DNA of 64,000 bases from Chthonomonas sp. (lineage in GTDB: Bacteria > Armatimonadota > Fimbriimonadia > Fimbriimonadales > Fimbriimonadaceae). The stretch spans positions 124,001-188,000 of the forward strand of contig JAEURR010000008.1 of NCBI GenBank assembly GCA_016788115.1. The letters run 5' to 3'. The notes beneath the pieces were generated by a model. The model was given only the letters and a program-made list of their open reading frames with translations, did not search any database and was not told the origin of the DNA. Each line of letters starts with the position of its first letter. The stretch's first letter is position 1. This document shows positions 25,620 through 34,678 of this stretch, piece after piece. A program made the translations under genes and the position numbers.

Positions 25620-27098
25620 ATGAGCGGGTCAAGGTTTGAGCGGATTGTGGGCGTCGAGACTGAATTCGGCACACTGACCGACTGCCCCGAGTTCAGTAAT
25701 CCTGAGCAAGCGGTTGCCGCCATCAAAGACGCTGTCTTCTACGATCTCAAGCTCGGATTGATCGACCGACATGCCCGAGACGATGTGTTCGAGCCTGCAC
25801 TCAGTGGCGGATTCCTCATGAACGGGGGGCGACTCTACATTGATGCGGTTGGTTCGCACCTGGAGTACGCCACCGCCGAATCGAGAACGATCAAAGACGC
25901 GATTGCACACGACCGCGCGGGTCACCGGATCATCACTCAGGCATTGCGCGGACTCGCATTGCAGGACAAAGTCTCCGTCTATAACAATTCAGTAGATCAC
26001 TTCGGAGGCCATACCTTTGGATCGCACGAGAACTACCTGACCGTGATGGAGGAAGACTTCTTCAGTCACCAGGTGAACGAGCTGATACCGTTCCTCGTAA
26101 CGCGACAAATATTCGCGGGAGTCGGACGAGTCGGGGGACACCGTTTGGATGCCGTAGCAAAGCGGCCGAGTTACGATGAAGTTATGGCAAATCCGGTGGA
26201 CTACATCTGGGTCAGCCAAGTTTACGGAGTGGAGCCGGACTCAACTGTCAACTTTCAACTCAGCCAACGAGCTGACCATATCATCAAGTCCGTCGCAAGC
26301 AGGGTCCGGTTTAACCGCGCGCTGATCAACCCGAAGTGGGAGCATTTTTACTCCCACGATCGGATGCAGCGGTTACACCTTCTCTTTGGCGAGTCGAACC
26401 AGATGGAGTTCGCTTTCGCCCTGAAGCTGGGGACGACGCGCCTGGTGTTGCATTTGATCGAGGATCGCGTCCTTGACTCGTCCATCTGGCTCGATAGTCC
26501 GCTGTACGCGCTTCGCGAGATCAGCCGCGACCAGACCTTCGAGTGGCGTGTGACGATGGCAGATGGTTCGGAGTCCGACGCAGTCTCCGTGCAGCGACGC
26601 TACCTGGAACTTGCCCAGGGCTATCGCGGAATGAGCGCGGAGGGTGATTGGACACTGGATGCCTGGCAGCAGACTCTGGACGCGCTCGAACGCGACCCTT
26701 TGTCACTCGGTGACCGGCTTGACTGGGTCGCCAAGCGGGCGATGGTTGAGACCTTCAAGGAAGATGCAGGGATCGATTGGACGGACGATGTGCTGCACTC
26801 CATCGACCTGGAGTATCACAATCTGGATCCCGAACGATCTCTTCACCGAGCGCTTGTCGAGTCAGGACAAGCGCAGCGCTTTGTCACGGACCTCGACATT
26901 ATCGAGGCGATGACGGAGCCGCCGTCCGACACCCGCGCGGCCGGAAGGGGCAAGCTCATCCGTCGCGTGCTGCAGCGCAAAAACCCGCGTTTCTACGTCT
27001 TCGATTGGAATGGGGCATCGACCGAGCGTCACGAGTTTCTGGAGTTTTCGGACCCGTTCCATACGTACGAAGAGGTGGTTCCACCACAAGAATCGTAA
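25620..27098 (+). CDS. pafA: Pup--protein ligase (PafA/Dop family)
   Basis: A 492-residue carboxylate-amine ligase-fold enzyme. The ATP/Mg-binding start is VGVETEFG (Glu13, Glu15). The catalytic Asp is in GGRLYIDAVGSHLEYATAE (Asp75), a form that matches PafA (GSHxEYATxE) better than Dop. SHENYLTV, FLVTRQIFAGVG, and QRADHI also follow the PafA order. PafA couples Pup, or the related UBact of Gram-negative phyla, to lysines of target proteins. No Pup/UBact, proteasome alpha or beta subunit, Mpa/Arc or Dop gene is in the window. The ECF sigma gene follows 58 bp later on the same strand. That it is a working ligase is inferred from retained residues. Confidence 0.88.
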   Translation: MSGSRFERIVGVETEFGTLTDCPEFSNPEQAVAAIKDAVFYDLKLGLIDRHARDDVFEPALSGGFLMNGGRLYIDAVGSHLEYATAESRTIKDAIAHDRAGHRIITQALRGLALQDKVSVYNNSVDHFGGHTFGSHENYLTVMEEDFFSHQVNELIPFLVTRQIFAGVGRVGGHRLDAVAKRPSYDEVMANPVDYIWVSQVYGVEPDSTVNFQLSQRADHIIKSVASRVRFNRALINPKWEHFYSHDRMQRLHLLFGESNQMEFAFALKLGTTRLVLHLIEDRVLDSSIWLDSPLYALREISRDQTFEWRVTMADGSESDAVSVQRRYLELAQGYRGMSAEGDWTLDAWQQTLDALERDPLSLGDRLDWVAKRAMVETFKEDAGIDWTDDVLHSIDLEYHNLDPERSLHRALVESGQAQRFVTDLDIIEAMTEPPSDTRAAGRGKLIRRVLQRKNPRFYVFDWNGASTERHEFLEFSDPFHTYEEVVPPQES

Positions 27099-27156
27099 AT
27101 TTCTTCTCTTGTGAACTATCAGAAATAAGGTAGACGTCGTAAACTTGAGGCATTCC

Positions 27157-27717
27157 ATGAACGGTTCAGCGACGAATCAAGCAAGTATGGACGCCCGCAT
27201 CGACGAGATGCGGTGGGTAAGCCGCGTACGCCAAGGGGACGAGGTCGCACTGTCGATACTCATCTCCCGGCACCGCACTAGGCTCATCCGTGTTGCCGCG
27301 AACATCCTGCGCGACGCGCACGAAGCAGAGGATGTCGCCCAGGACGCTTTCCTGAAAGCGTTCCGCGAGATCAAAAACCTTCGCGATGACCGCGCCTTTT
27401 CCGGCTATCTGTATCGCATCTGCGTCCGACTTTGCATGGACCGGCTACGATCGCGCAAAGCGGACACCGCCGAATTCGACGGAGTCGAGCAAGATCGCGG
27501 CACCCAGGTGGACAACAAAATTGTCATCCAAAAGCTGTTGGGATTGCTGGCACCCGATTTGCGCACTACACTCGTCCTCCGAGAAATGGAGCAACTGAGC
27601 TACGAAGAGATTGCCGATCTTATGCACGTCCCGGTGGGCACGGTCCGATCACGGCTGCATACGGCTCGGGAGCGTTTTCGACACCTGTGGCTAGAGGAGA
27701 GTCGCGGAGCGTACTGA
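27157..27717 (+). CDS. ECF-type RNA polymerase sigma factor
   Basis: A 186-residue sigma-70 family protein. Region 2 is clear (HRTRLIRVAANILRDAHEAEDVAQDAFLKAF and LYRICVRLCMDRLR), as is region 4 (LAPDLRTTLVLREMEQLSYEEIADLMHVPVGTVRSRLHTARERF). Region 3 is absent, as in ECF factors. The ATG at 27157 is used because GAGG (27147-27150) sits 6 nt upstream; a TTG at 27145 is in frame but less likely. The next gene encodes a small membrane protein that is a probable anti-sigma factor. Together they are expected to respond to an envelope or membrane signal. Its target promoters are unknown. Confidence 0.93.
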   Translation: MNGSATNQASMDARIDEMRWVSRVRQGDEVALSILISRHRTRLIRVAANILRDAHEAEDVAQDAFLKAFREIKNLRDDRAFSGYLYRICVRLCMDRLRSRKADTAEFDGVEQDRGTQVDNKIVIQKLLGLLAPDLRTTLVLREMEQLSYEEIADLMHVPVGTVRSRLHTARERFRHLWLEESRGAY

Positions 27718-27726
27718 TTCGGTCCC

Positions 27727-28155
27727 ATGAACCATCGCCTGAAAAAGTTTTGGAAACTGTGGCACATCTCCCACGATCGCGAATTGACCGATCGTGAGGA
27801 GTATTTCGTGCTGAATCTGATGCGGGAAGCCCCGGAGATCGAGGCCGAAGCGGGAGAGAACGAGAAGGCGTTTGCGGCATTGAGGGATGAATCCATGGAT
27901 GTCACCCCGTCTCCCGAGTTTGACGCAAGGCTGCTTCGCATGGCAAAGGTTCAGTTTGGCCGAGACCAGTTCCGGTACTGGTCGCCCGCACTCGCGGGGG
28001 CCTGTATCGCCGCGGTTGCGGTGTTTGCAATTCTACAGGCTTTGTCGCAGCCGATTGACCCGACCGATCTTCGCGGCAAAGAAGCGCGTCGTGTCTCCAT
28101 CGATCGTACGGTCTTCCCAGAACCGAGCACTTCGCTCAAGTTCGTGACGCCGTAG
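27727..28155 (+). CDS. Probable anti-sigma factor (single-pass membrane protein)
   Basis: A 142-residue protein with an acidic helical N-terminal half (NEKAFAALRDESMDVTPSPEFDARLL), one membrane segment around residues 87-105 (ALAGACIAAVAVFAILQAL), and a short extracytoplasmic tail. It has no zf-HC2 Cys/His cluster. Position 9 bp after an ECF sigma gene and this topology are typical of anti-sigma factors, so the role is inferred from context. The start of the next gene lies 4 bp downstream. Confidence 0.65.
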   Translation: MNHRLKKFWKLWHISHDRELTDREEYFVLNLMREAPEIEAEAGENEKAFAALRDESMDVTPSPEFDARLLRMAKVQFGRDQFRYWSPALAGACIAAVAVFAILQALSQPIDPTDLRGKEARRVSIDRTVFPEPSTSLKFVTP

Positions 28156-28159
28156 CCTG

Positions 28160-29707
28160 ATGCGGCCGATCAGTCGGGGGCTCATCGGGGCGTGCATTGG
28201 AGCGCTACTGGTCCTCGTCTTCTATCCAACCACCCGACCGTACTTCAATCCAGGGGAGCTCCACCGTGTGGAGCCACTCCTCAAAAGGTCGGTTTGGATT
28301 CCGGAGAACCTGAAGGTCGCCCCAGATCCAGTCAATGCGGTGGCCGCCGCTTACTACTTGGGACTCGCGGCACAGAAGCTCGAGCTGCAAGAGCAGTCGA
28401 ATCCGGTAGATCTTGATCGATGGGCTCGGCTGGCCGAGCAGCTCACGGCGAGCGACAAGACGAACGCGTTCTGGCCACAATTGCTGGCAGTTTTGCGCGA
28501 TGCCCAGGGTCGCCCCGATCAAGCGCGCTGGGCTTGGAGCTTGGGCTCAAAGCGCATGCGCTGGGACGACTATCAGGAGGTCCGAGTGAATCGGGTCCTT
28601 GAGGAGATCGGCAGCTCAACAAGCCCCGACCTTGCGTGGCACAACTCGGTGGCGTTTCAAACGCGGCTGACCGCCGCTCCCCGGCTAATCCGTAGGTACG
28701 GTGCGCGGCTTGTGGGAACCAAGCCACTTTCGGATCCTGAGTCTTTGGACATCCGGTACGAGACAGTCCGCAATGCCCAGCTACTGCGCGACGGTTCGCA
28801 GACGTTAGAGCAGTTTCGTATCGGCGCACTGCTCATGGAGGTACCGGCGCGCCCTGTCAAGGTTGCAGACTCCTCGTCCGAGAGACAATTGCTCCTCGGT
28901 CGATTTGAACTCATCAATGCGATGCGCGCGGCAGGTCAAGTCGGCCGCGGAGCTGAGCTGGAGGCTGCCTACCAAAGGAACGCAAGCTGGATCGCGCTCA
29001 TCGGGTTCGCGGAGGCGTCTGGCGACCGAAAGAGACTTGAAACTGCGGCATACTTTTCAGGCACTGTCGGGCCATCCATGGTGGCCTTGTGCCTGTTTGT
29101 CAGCTTGGCGGCGACACTGGGCTGGGTGCTCGGGGTCGGCCGCAAGATCACGGGCCAAAAACTACTCGGACTGGCGGCGCTCAACATTCTTGCGGCCCTG
29201 ATCCTGAGCCATAGTTGGTATGTCATTCTTGCGACCTGTGCTTGCTGGGGGTTTTTCTTGGTTTCGAAGCACGCTCGCCGGTCTGCGCAGATCGATGATC
29301 TGGGGCTGCTTTTTCGAGTAGTGCTGACTGTACTCAGCGGGGGGCTCATTCTTTCAGGAGCGTTACTCATCATGAGCCGATCGGATGCAAATCTCGCTCT
29401 CAGCGAGGTCGCCTCTTGGACATTTGGAAACCTGACAAAGCCTCAGCCTATGCTCGAGATATCGCTGGTGTTGATAGCGCTGACAGCATTCCTTTGTCCG
29501 TCATGGTCGTTAATCTCGCGGTTCCCGACGTTGCGCGTCTTTGACTATGTCAGCCGCAAGGCGTTAGAGAACCTTTTGGTTTCTTCGCTTTTCGCGGCGG
29601 TCTTCGTGGGACTCGGCGCGATGGTCGCGGACCGAGCGATTTCCGTTCGATTGTCCGAACTAGGGCGTAATGAGCCGACTTACTACTATAATCGATGGGC
29701 GAAATGA
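28160..29707 (+). CDS. Multi-pass membrane protein of unknown function
   Basis: A 515-residue protein with an N-terminal membrane anchor (IGACIGALLVLVFYP), then about 270 residues of soluble helical repeats (AAYYLGLAAQKL, FWPQLLAVLRDAQGRPDQARWAW), which look TPR-like, then a C-terminal block of about six hydrophobic segments (MVALCLFVSLAATLGWVLGVG onward). No family is recognised. It is the third gene of the sigma/anti-sigma series and its stop overlaps the glnD start. It may be a sensor or effector of that system, but nothing in the sequence shows a mechanism. Confidence 0.7.
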   Translation: MRPISRGLIGACIGALLVLVFYPTTRPYFNPGELHRVEPLLKRSVWIPENLKVAPDPVNAVAAAYYLGLAAQKLELQEQSNPVDLDRWARLAEQLTASDKTNAFWPQLLAVLRDAQGRPDQARWAWSLGSKRMRWDDYQEVRVNRVLEEIGSSTSPDLAWHNSVAFQTRLTAAPRLIRRYGARLVGTKPLSDPESLDIRYETVRNAQLLRDGSQTLEQFRIGALLMEVPARPVKVADSSSERQLLLGRFELINAMRAAGQVGRGAELEAAYQRNASWIALIGFAEASGDRKRLETAAYFSGTVGPSMVALCLFVSLAATLGWVLGVGRKITGQKLLGLAALNILAALILSHSWYVILATCACWGFFLVSKHARRSAQIDDLGLLFRVVLTVLSGGLILSGALLIMSRSDANLALSEVASWTFGNLTKPQPMLEISLVLIALTAFLCPSWSLISRFPTLRVFDYVSRKALENLLVSSLFAAVFVGLGAMVADRAISVRLSELGRNEPTYYYNRWAK

Positions 29708-32082
29708 ATCTGACCGAGTCCATGATCGCGCCCGAACTGCTGGCTCGACGCCACACTTTGCTGCAAGAGTTGATCGACCAACCGAGCGGGCTCGAATGGT
29801 GTGCGCGGCTCACAGACGTCTCTGATGCGGCGATACGCGCCATTCTGCAACGAACATCAGACAAACTCGGTGTTGTCCCTGAGGTCGCGGTCATCGCTAC
29901 CGGTGGCTACGGCCGAATGGAGCTAAGCCCTTGGTCTGATCTTGACCTGACGGTCATCCCCAGGGACGAACACGATGCAGAACTCGACGGCTGGCTCAAG
30001 TCTTTTTTTCTGTCGCTGCAGGAAGAGATTTATCGCTACTGGCACATCAAGCCGAGCTACGCATATCGGCTCATGGGCGATCTGGCGGGGGCGGACACCA
30101 AAACGCTAACAAGTCTGCTTGACACTCGGCTTCTTTGGGGGTCCCATGACGTTCATGAGATGTTCCAGGCTCAACTCGTTGCCGAACTCCCAGTAGGGCA
30201 GTTTCTCATCGATAAGGTTGCCGAACGAGAAGCTGCGTTTCGGCGGTGCCACGACACTCCTCTGGTCGTCGAACCTGACCTCAAAGAGGGCGCGGGTGGA
30301 CTGCGATGCTTCCAGACCGCCAATTGGATCGGAACGGCGATTGGTGAGCGGCCACGCCGGGCGACGCCAGACTACGAGCGTGTCGTCCTCGCGCGCAATC
30401 TCTTGCAAGTGAACTCGGGCGCAAATCGCAATGTGTTGACCCGCCCACAGCAGGGCGAGATTTGCGAGCGCCAAGGCTGGGATCTCTTCAAATGGATGGG
30501 TCCGCTCATTGAATCGATGCGGGCACTGCACGCCACGTATCGTTCGGCACGCGAAGAGTTGCTTGAGGGCCGGTATCGCGTCTACGGGAACGTCTACGCG
30601 GCTCGCGGCGAAGTGAGGATTGATGGCAATGCCCGCTGCAGCGAGGCCGCCTACGGAGTGCGACTTGCGTCCACCCTCGGGTTGCGTGTTCCCGAGCACC
30701 GGGTCCTTTGTCGTTCCGAGATCGATCCACGGGAGGCACTGGACGCGATTTCGCGCAGCGAGCAGAGTTTGAGAGCGCTTGACGCGTGCGGAATCTTGGA
30801 ACAGATCCTGCCGGAGTTCACCGCATGCCGCGCCTGGTTGCCAAGAGACTCCGATCACCAGTTCGCAGTGTACGAGCACTCTCTTCGAATGCTTCGGATT
30901 CTTGAGCATCGTTCGGGATGGCCCGGCTGGCTACAGGAGCTTGCAGAGGAGATTGAGGATTACGGACTCTTAACGCTCGCGATCCTGCTCCATGACGTTG
31001 GCAAACGCCAGGATGAGGCGGCGCACGAAGAGCTTGGCGCAGAGGCAGCGCGGGTCGTGGGTCAGAGATGGAACTTGGAGCCAGCGCAAACCGAACTCGT
31101 GGCTTGGCTCGTGCGTGAGCACCTCACCCTGGCGCGATTTGCACGGTTGCGGGACGTGGCGCTCCCCGAGACCTCTGAAGAGCTTGCGGGAATCGTCGGC
31201 ACCGTCAATCGGCTGGCACTCTTGGCGGTGCTCACCTATGCCGACATTTGCGCGGTCCGCGAAGGCGCGTGGAGACCCGACATCGAGTCGTTCTTGGTGG
31301 AACTCACCTCGCGCACACGCGGGATCCTGCAAGGCCGACACGCTCCGGTGCCCAGCCACGAAGGTGTCCGACGACGCGTGATGCGGCGCGCAAGCCGAGG
31401 TGCGATCTCCGCAGAGGATATGGCAGCGTTCGTAGAAACACTGCCCGCAACCTATTTGGCTTCCGTACCCATAGAGCTCGTTGAACAGCATGCGGAGTGG
31501 GTGAGTTCAGCGCGCGATCAGGCGGCGATTCTTGACTTTGCCGATCGCCCCGATGGCGTCCATAGCGATCTGACGGTGGTCACAAAGGACGAACCAGGAC
31601 TCCTGAGCCGCATCCTTGGTGTTCTCTATGCGATGGACCTGAGCATCGCAGGGTTGCGGGCTCACACAACACGAGAATCGGATCCGATGGCCATCGACGT
31701 CATCACGGTGTCGTTTGGAAAACAAACAATCTCGAAATCCCTCGCCGAGCGGACCATCGCAACCTTGCGCAGCGTGTTGAATCGCGAGGTGTCCGAAGAA
31801 TCAGTGATCCTTGCCCGTGGTAAGGATCCCGAAAGGACTCAGCGCATCTACGAGGCGAACTACCGGGCTGGGAACCCTGCCATGTTGGAGATTCGAGCCC
31901 CCCGCGGTCGAGGACTGGCGTTTCGAATGTCGCGGCTCATCACCCATTTAGGTTGGGATATTCAGTCTGCAAGAGTAGGACAGTGGGGGGGGCTTGGAGT
32001 CGCCGGATTCTATGTCGTGGGTCGTGACGGTGCACCGGTGACCCAGGCCGAGTTCGATTCAGCGTTCCCTCCGCAGGTATAA
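29695..32082 (+). CDS. glnD: PII uridylyltransferase/uridylyl-removing enzyme (GlnD)
   Basis: A 795-residue bifunctional nitrogen sensor. The order is nucleotidyltransferase (GGYGRMELSPWSDLDL), a helical region, an HD hydrolase domain (HSLRMLRI, then LLHDVGKRQDEAAHEE) and two C-terminal ACT domains (VVTKDEPGLLSRILGVLY; MLEIRAPRGRGLAFRMSRLI). It uridylylates PII (GlnB/GlnK) when glutamine is low and removes UMP when it is high. Glu replaces the usual residues in the SPWSDLDL stretch only slightly, so activity is plausible. Start ATG 29695 or 29704; the latter forms ATGA with the previous stop. No glnB or glnK is in the window. Confidence 0.93.
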   Translation: MGEMNLTESMIAPELLARRHTLLQELIDQPSGLEWCARLTDVSDAAIRAILQRTSDKLGVVPEVAVIATGGYGRMELSPWSDLDLTVIPRDEHDAELDGWLKSFFLSLQEEIYRYWHIKPSYAYRLMGDLAGADTKTLTSLLDTRLLWGSHDVHEMFQAQLVAELPVGQFLIDKVAEREAAFRRCHDTPLVVEPDLKEGAGGLRCFQTANWIGTAIGERPRRATPDYERVVLARNLLQVNSGANRNVLTRPQQGEICERQGWDLFKWMGPLIESMRALHATYRSAREELLEGRYRVYGNVYAARGEVRIDGNARCSEAAYGVRLASTLGLRVPEHRVLCRSEIDPREALDAISRSEQSLRALDACGILEQILPEFTACRAWLPRDSDHQFAVYEHSLRMLRILEHRSGWPGWLQELAEEIEDYGLLTLAILLHDVGKRQDEAAHEELGAEAARVVGQRWNLEPAQTELVAWLVREHLTLARFARLRDVALPETSEELAGIVGTVNRLALLAVLTYADICAVREGAWRPDIESFLVELTSRTRGILQGRHAPVPSHEGVRRRVMRRASRGAISAEDMAAFVETLPATYLASVPIELVEQHAEWVSSARDQAAILDFADRPDGVHSDLTVVTKDEPGLLSRILGVLYAMDLSIAGLRAHTTRESDPMAIDVITVSFGKQTISKSLAERTIATLRSVLNREVSEESVILARGKDPERTQRIYEANYRAGNPAMLEIRAPRGRGLAFRMSRLITHLGWDIQSARVGQWGGLGVAGFYVVGRDGAPVTQAEFDSAFPPQV

Positions 32083-32092
32083 CTAGCTTCGG

Positions 32093-32542
32093 ATGAATGT
32101 TGTGATCTTTGGTTGCGGAAGAACCGGGGCCACGCTCGCTTTGCAGATCGCAAAGACCCACCAGGTCACGATCATCGAGCAAAACCCTGAAGCGCTGAGA
32201 AGACTGGGCTACAAGCATAATTGCCGGGTCATCTTGGGGAGCGGAATTGACGAAGAGGTACTGGAGCGCGCGGGAATCGCCTCATGCGACGTCTTCTTCG
32301 CCGTGACCCGGGGAGACAACACCAACCTGATGGCGGCCCAGATCGCCCGACTCAAGTACCACGTTGCTAAGGTTTGCGTCAAAGTGGCTGACCCTAATCG
32401 CGCCGAGGTCTACCGAGGGCTCGGATACTTCTGCATTACGCCAAGCGCGCTCCTGGCGGGGATGTGCCGAGACTGGCTCGGGGGCGTCCCGTATGCTGAG
32501 ATTGACAGCTACAACGTCCTGCCCAAGGAACTGGAGATCTAA
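32093..32542 (+). CDS. TrkA-N-domain protein (potassium uptake regulator, short form)
   Basis: A 149-residue protein consisting only of a RCK/TrkA-N nucleotide-binding domain: FGCGRTGATLALQIAKTHQVTIIEQNPEAL with the Rossmann GxGxxG region, then ILGSGIDEEVLERAGIASCDVFFAVTRGDN. No TrkA-C domain is present. It is immediately followed by a full TrkA with a TAATG overlap, so the pair probably forms a regulatory complex for a Trk/Ktr potassium channel, as for CeoB-CeoC in Actinobacteria. No TrkH or KtrB gene is in the window. Confidence 0.88.
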   Translation: MNVVIFGCGRTGATLALQIAKTHQVTIIEQNPEALRRLGYKHNCRVILGSGIDEEVLERAGIASCDVFFAVTRGDNTNLMAAQIARLKYHVAKVCVKVADPNRAEVYRGLGYFCITPSALLAGMCRDWLGGVPYAEIDSYNVLPKELEI

Positions 32543-33210
32543 TGTATTTGATTCTTGTCGGTGGTGGAAACGTTGGACTTCAGCTTGCCCGGAGGCTCCA
32601 GCAGCGCGATCACGAGGTGTTGTTGCTTGAGAAGGACCCCTCGCAGGCTCAGCGGCTTGCTGCTTCGCTCGGCGATGATTCGGTCTTCCTCGGCGACGGG
32701 TGCGAGACCTCGGTCCAGAAAGCGGCCGGGTTTGGTCGTGCAGACGTCGTGGTCGCTGTCACGGGCGAAGATGAGGACAACCTAGTCGTTTGTCAGATGG
32801 CCAAGGTCATGTGGAAAGTCGGTCGAGTGCTTGCGCGTGTGAACGACCCCAGCCACGAAGAGATTTTCCGTCAGATCGGCATCGACGACACTGTCAGTGC
32901 GACCGGCATCATCTTCAATCTCTTGGAGCAGCAGATCAGCACGGATCAAGTGATCCCGCTCGGCACGCTCGCCAAAGGCAATATCGAGCTCGTCGAGACC
33001 GTGCTAAGCGGTCGATCTCCGGTGGTTGGCAAACGAGTGCGCGAACTAAGTCTGCCGCCCCGAGCAAACATCATCTGGATCAACCGCGGTGGGCAGGGGA
33101 TCTTGGTCAACGGCGACTCGGAGCTTGTAGAAGGCGACGAAGTTGTGGCGGTGGTCCCGACCGACGAAGCCGAGGACCTGCGTCAGATGCTCGTGCCCGT
33201 GCGGTTCTAG
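32542..33210 (+). CDS. trkA: Trk system potassium uptake protein TrkA
   Basis: A 222-residue cytoplasmic protein with a TrkA-N domain (VGGGNVGLQLARRLQQRDHEVLLLEKD, then DVVVAVTGEDEDNLVVCQMAK) and a TrkA-C domain in the last 80 residues (GRSPVVGKRVRELSLPPRANIIWINRGG; GDEVVAVVP). It binds NAD(H) and gates a TrkH-type K+ channel at the inner membrane. Its ATG shares TAATG with the stop of the preceding short TrkA-like gene. The K+ channel subunit is not in the window. The stop overlaps the convergent carboxypeptidase gene by 4 bp. Confidence 0.9.
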   Translation: MYLILVGGGNVGLQLARRLQQRDHEVLLLEKDPSQAQRLAASLGDDSVFLGDGCETSVQKAAGFGRADVVVAVTGEDEDNLVVCQMAKVMWKVGRVLARVNDPSHEEIFRQIGIDDTVSATGIIFNLLEQQISTDQVIPLGTLAKGNIELVETVLSGRSPVVGKRVRELSLPPRANIIWINRGGQGILVNGDSELVEGDEVVAVVPTDEAEDLRQMLVPVRF

Positions 33211-34268
33211 TCCACCGCAGGTTCCAAGACCGTCATCATGCGTCTGTCCGCGTCGATCGAGACTTTCGCGCCGATCGGTAGGGTCAACTTGTCCTTGATG
33301 TGTCCTGCGTACAGCCCGGTAAAGACCGGTACCTTCAGCCAATCGGTCGTGTTCTGCAGAACCTGTACCAGGCTGAAGCTTCGCACGTCGTCGTTGGGTC
33401 CGGCGTCTCGATCGATCTTCGGCGGTCGGAAATCGGCGAAAACGAGGCCCTTGAGTTGCTGTAAATGACCACCCAGCCACAGCGTTGTGAGCATGCGATC
33501 GACGCGGTACGGTGCCTCGTTGGTGTCTTCGAGAAAGAGGATGGCATCGCGGAAGTCCGGTCCGTACGGCGTCCCGGCGGTGGCCGCAATGAGGCTCAAG
33601 TTGCCTCCGATGAGGCGGCCCTGAGCCTTGCCACCTCGTAGAGTCTGCGCCGCGGGTTCGACAGGCCTTCCGGCGAGCGCCGTAGGGGTTGCAAGCACGC
33701 CCATCGCTTGAGCGTTCATCACTGCGCGCTTCCACCACTCGCCCTCGAACCCTTCGAACTTAGCCTCTGCAATGGGTCCGTGGAAAGTGATCACCTCCGA
33801 CTTGCGAGTGAGCGCGGTCAGCAGCCCGGTGATGTCACTGTAGCCACTGACGACCTTCCGATGCTTGCGGAAGGCGTCGTAGTCGAGCATGGGAAGCATC
33901 CGCATGGTTCCGTAGCCGCCCCGTAGAGTGATGATCCCGCGGACTTCCGGATTCTTGACCGCCCAGTTGAAGTCTTCGGCGCGCGCCTCGTCATGCCCCG
34001 CCAGGTACCCCCAGACTTCGTCCGCCCTCGGTCCGATCACCACTTTGAATCCCAGGTTCTCCAGGTTCTTCGCGGCGGAGGGCAGATTGTCGGGGCCATC
34101 GGTGACGCCTGCGGGGGCAATGATGGCGACAGTATCCCCCGCCCTCAGATGCGGCGGTCGAATCATGGCGCGACCCTTTGGCTTGGTGGCTGCGGCCAAG
34201 GTCGCCGCGGGAGCAAGCATCGCGGCGCTCGCACCGGCAAGGAAGGTTCTGCGGGTGAGATCGGACAT
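33207..34268 (-). CDS. LD-carboxypeptidase (peptidase family S66), Tat-exported
   Basis: A 353-residue serine peptidase of family S66, which trims L,D-peptide bonds in peptidoglycan stem peptides or detoxifies microcin-like compounds. The N-terminal signal is twin-arginine (DLTRRTFLAGASAAMLAPAATLAAA). The core begins IRPPHLRAGDTVAIIAPAG, then LRGGYGTMRMLP, then GYSDIT with the nucleophile Ser, then FLEDTNEAPYRVDRML. The ATG at 34268 with GGAG at a 4-nt spacing begins the Tat signal; the longer frame is not supported. Cytoplasmic LdcA enzymes lack a Tat signal, so periplasmic action is likely here. Confidence 0.87.
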   Translation of the reverse strand: MSDLTRRTFLAGASAAMLAPAATLAAATKPKGRAMIRPPHLRAGDTVAIIAPAGVTDGPDNLPSAAKNLENLGFKVVIGPRADEVWGYLAGHDEARAEDFNWAVKNPEVRGIITLRGGYGTMRMLPMLDYDAFRKHRKVVSGYSDITGLLTALTRKSEVITFHGPIAEAKFEGFEGEWWKRAVMNAQAMGVLATPTALAGRPVEPAAQTLRGGKAQGRLIGGNLSLIAATAGTPYGPDFRDAILFLEDTNEAPYRVDRMLTTLWLGGHLQQLKGLVFADFRPPKIDRDAGPNDDVRSFSLVQVLQNTTDWLKVPVFTGLYAGHIKDKLTLPIGAKVSIDADRRMMTVLEPAVD

Positions 34269-34293
34269 CGTGCTCCCAGTTTGACCCAATTCG

Positions 34294-34662
34294 TCATGGT
34301 TGCCACCGGGGATCGTAGAATCGCTGGAACTCCAAGGTGTATCCGTCCGGATCTTGAGCAAAGAAGTGGACGATCTGGTACTTGGGGTTATCCCGGGGCG
34401 GACCGTCGGTGACGATACCTTCCCGTAGAAATTGAGCGTAGCGCGCGGCGAGATCCGCTTCGACGAAGGTGAGCATGATCCGCCGGTCGGGCTGTACTGC
34501 TTCTTCGGCTTTGCAGAGCCCCAGAAACGCCCCCCCGCTGACTTCCAAGATCAGACACTGCCCTTGGTCGAGCGTGAGCTTGAGCCCGATCAGGTCGCAG
34601 TAGAACGCTCGCGATCGCGACAAGTCTGCGCAGGGGAGGAAAGTGATGAACTGGTCAGCCAC
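34294..34662 (-). CDS. VOC-family (glyoxalase/bleomycin-resistance fold) protein
   Basis: A 122-residue protein of the vicinal oxygen chelate superfamily: FLPCADLSRSRAFYCDLIGL at the N-terminus and HFFAQDPDGYTLEFQRF at the C-terminus. These are typical of the glyoxalase/extradiol dioxygenase fold. The reaction is not predictable; the metal-binding His/Glu set is only partly visible. The start is GTG at 34662. It lies just beyond the terminator that ends the ppdK transcript, so it is probably transcribed from its own weak promoter or by readthrough, and lies 25 bp upstream of the LD-carboxypeptidase on the same strand. Confidence 0.78.
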   Translation of the reverse strand: MADQFITFLPCADLSRSRAFYCDLIGLKLTLDQGQCLILEVSGGAFLGLCKAEEAVQPDRRIMLTFVEADLAARYAQFLREGIVTDGPPRDNPKYQIVHFFAQDPDGYTLEFQRFYDPRWQP

Positions 34663-34678
34663 CGCCCATTATGCAAAA

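Noticed and set aside
27099-27156. Possible short Pup/UBact gene beside pafA
   Set aside because: The gap is too short, and no frame near pafA ends in a Pup-like Gly-Gly-Glu/Gln tail.
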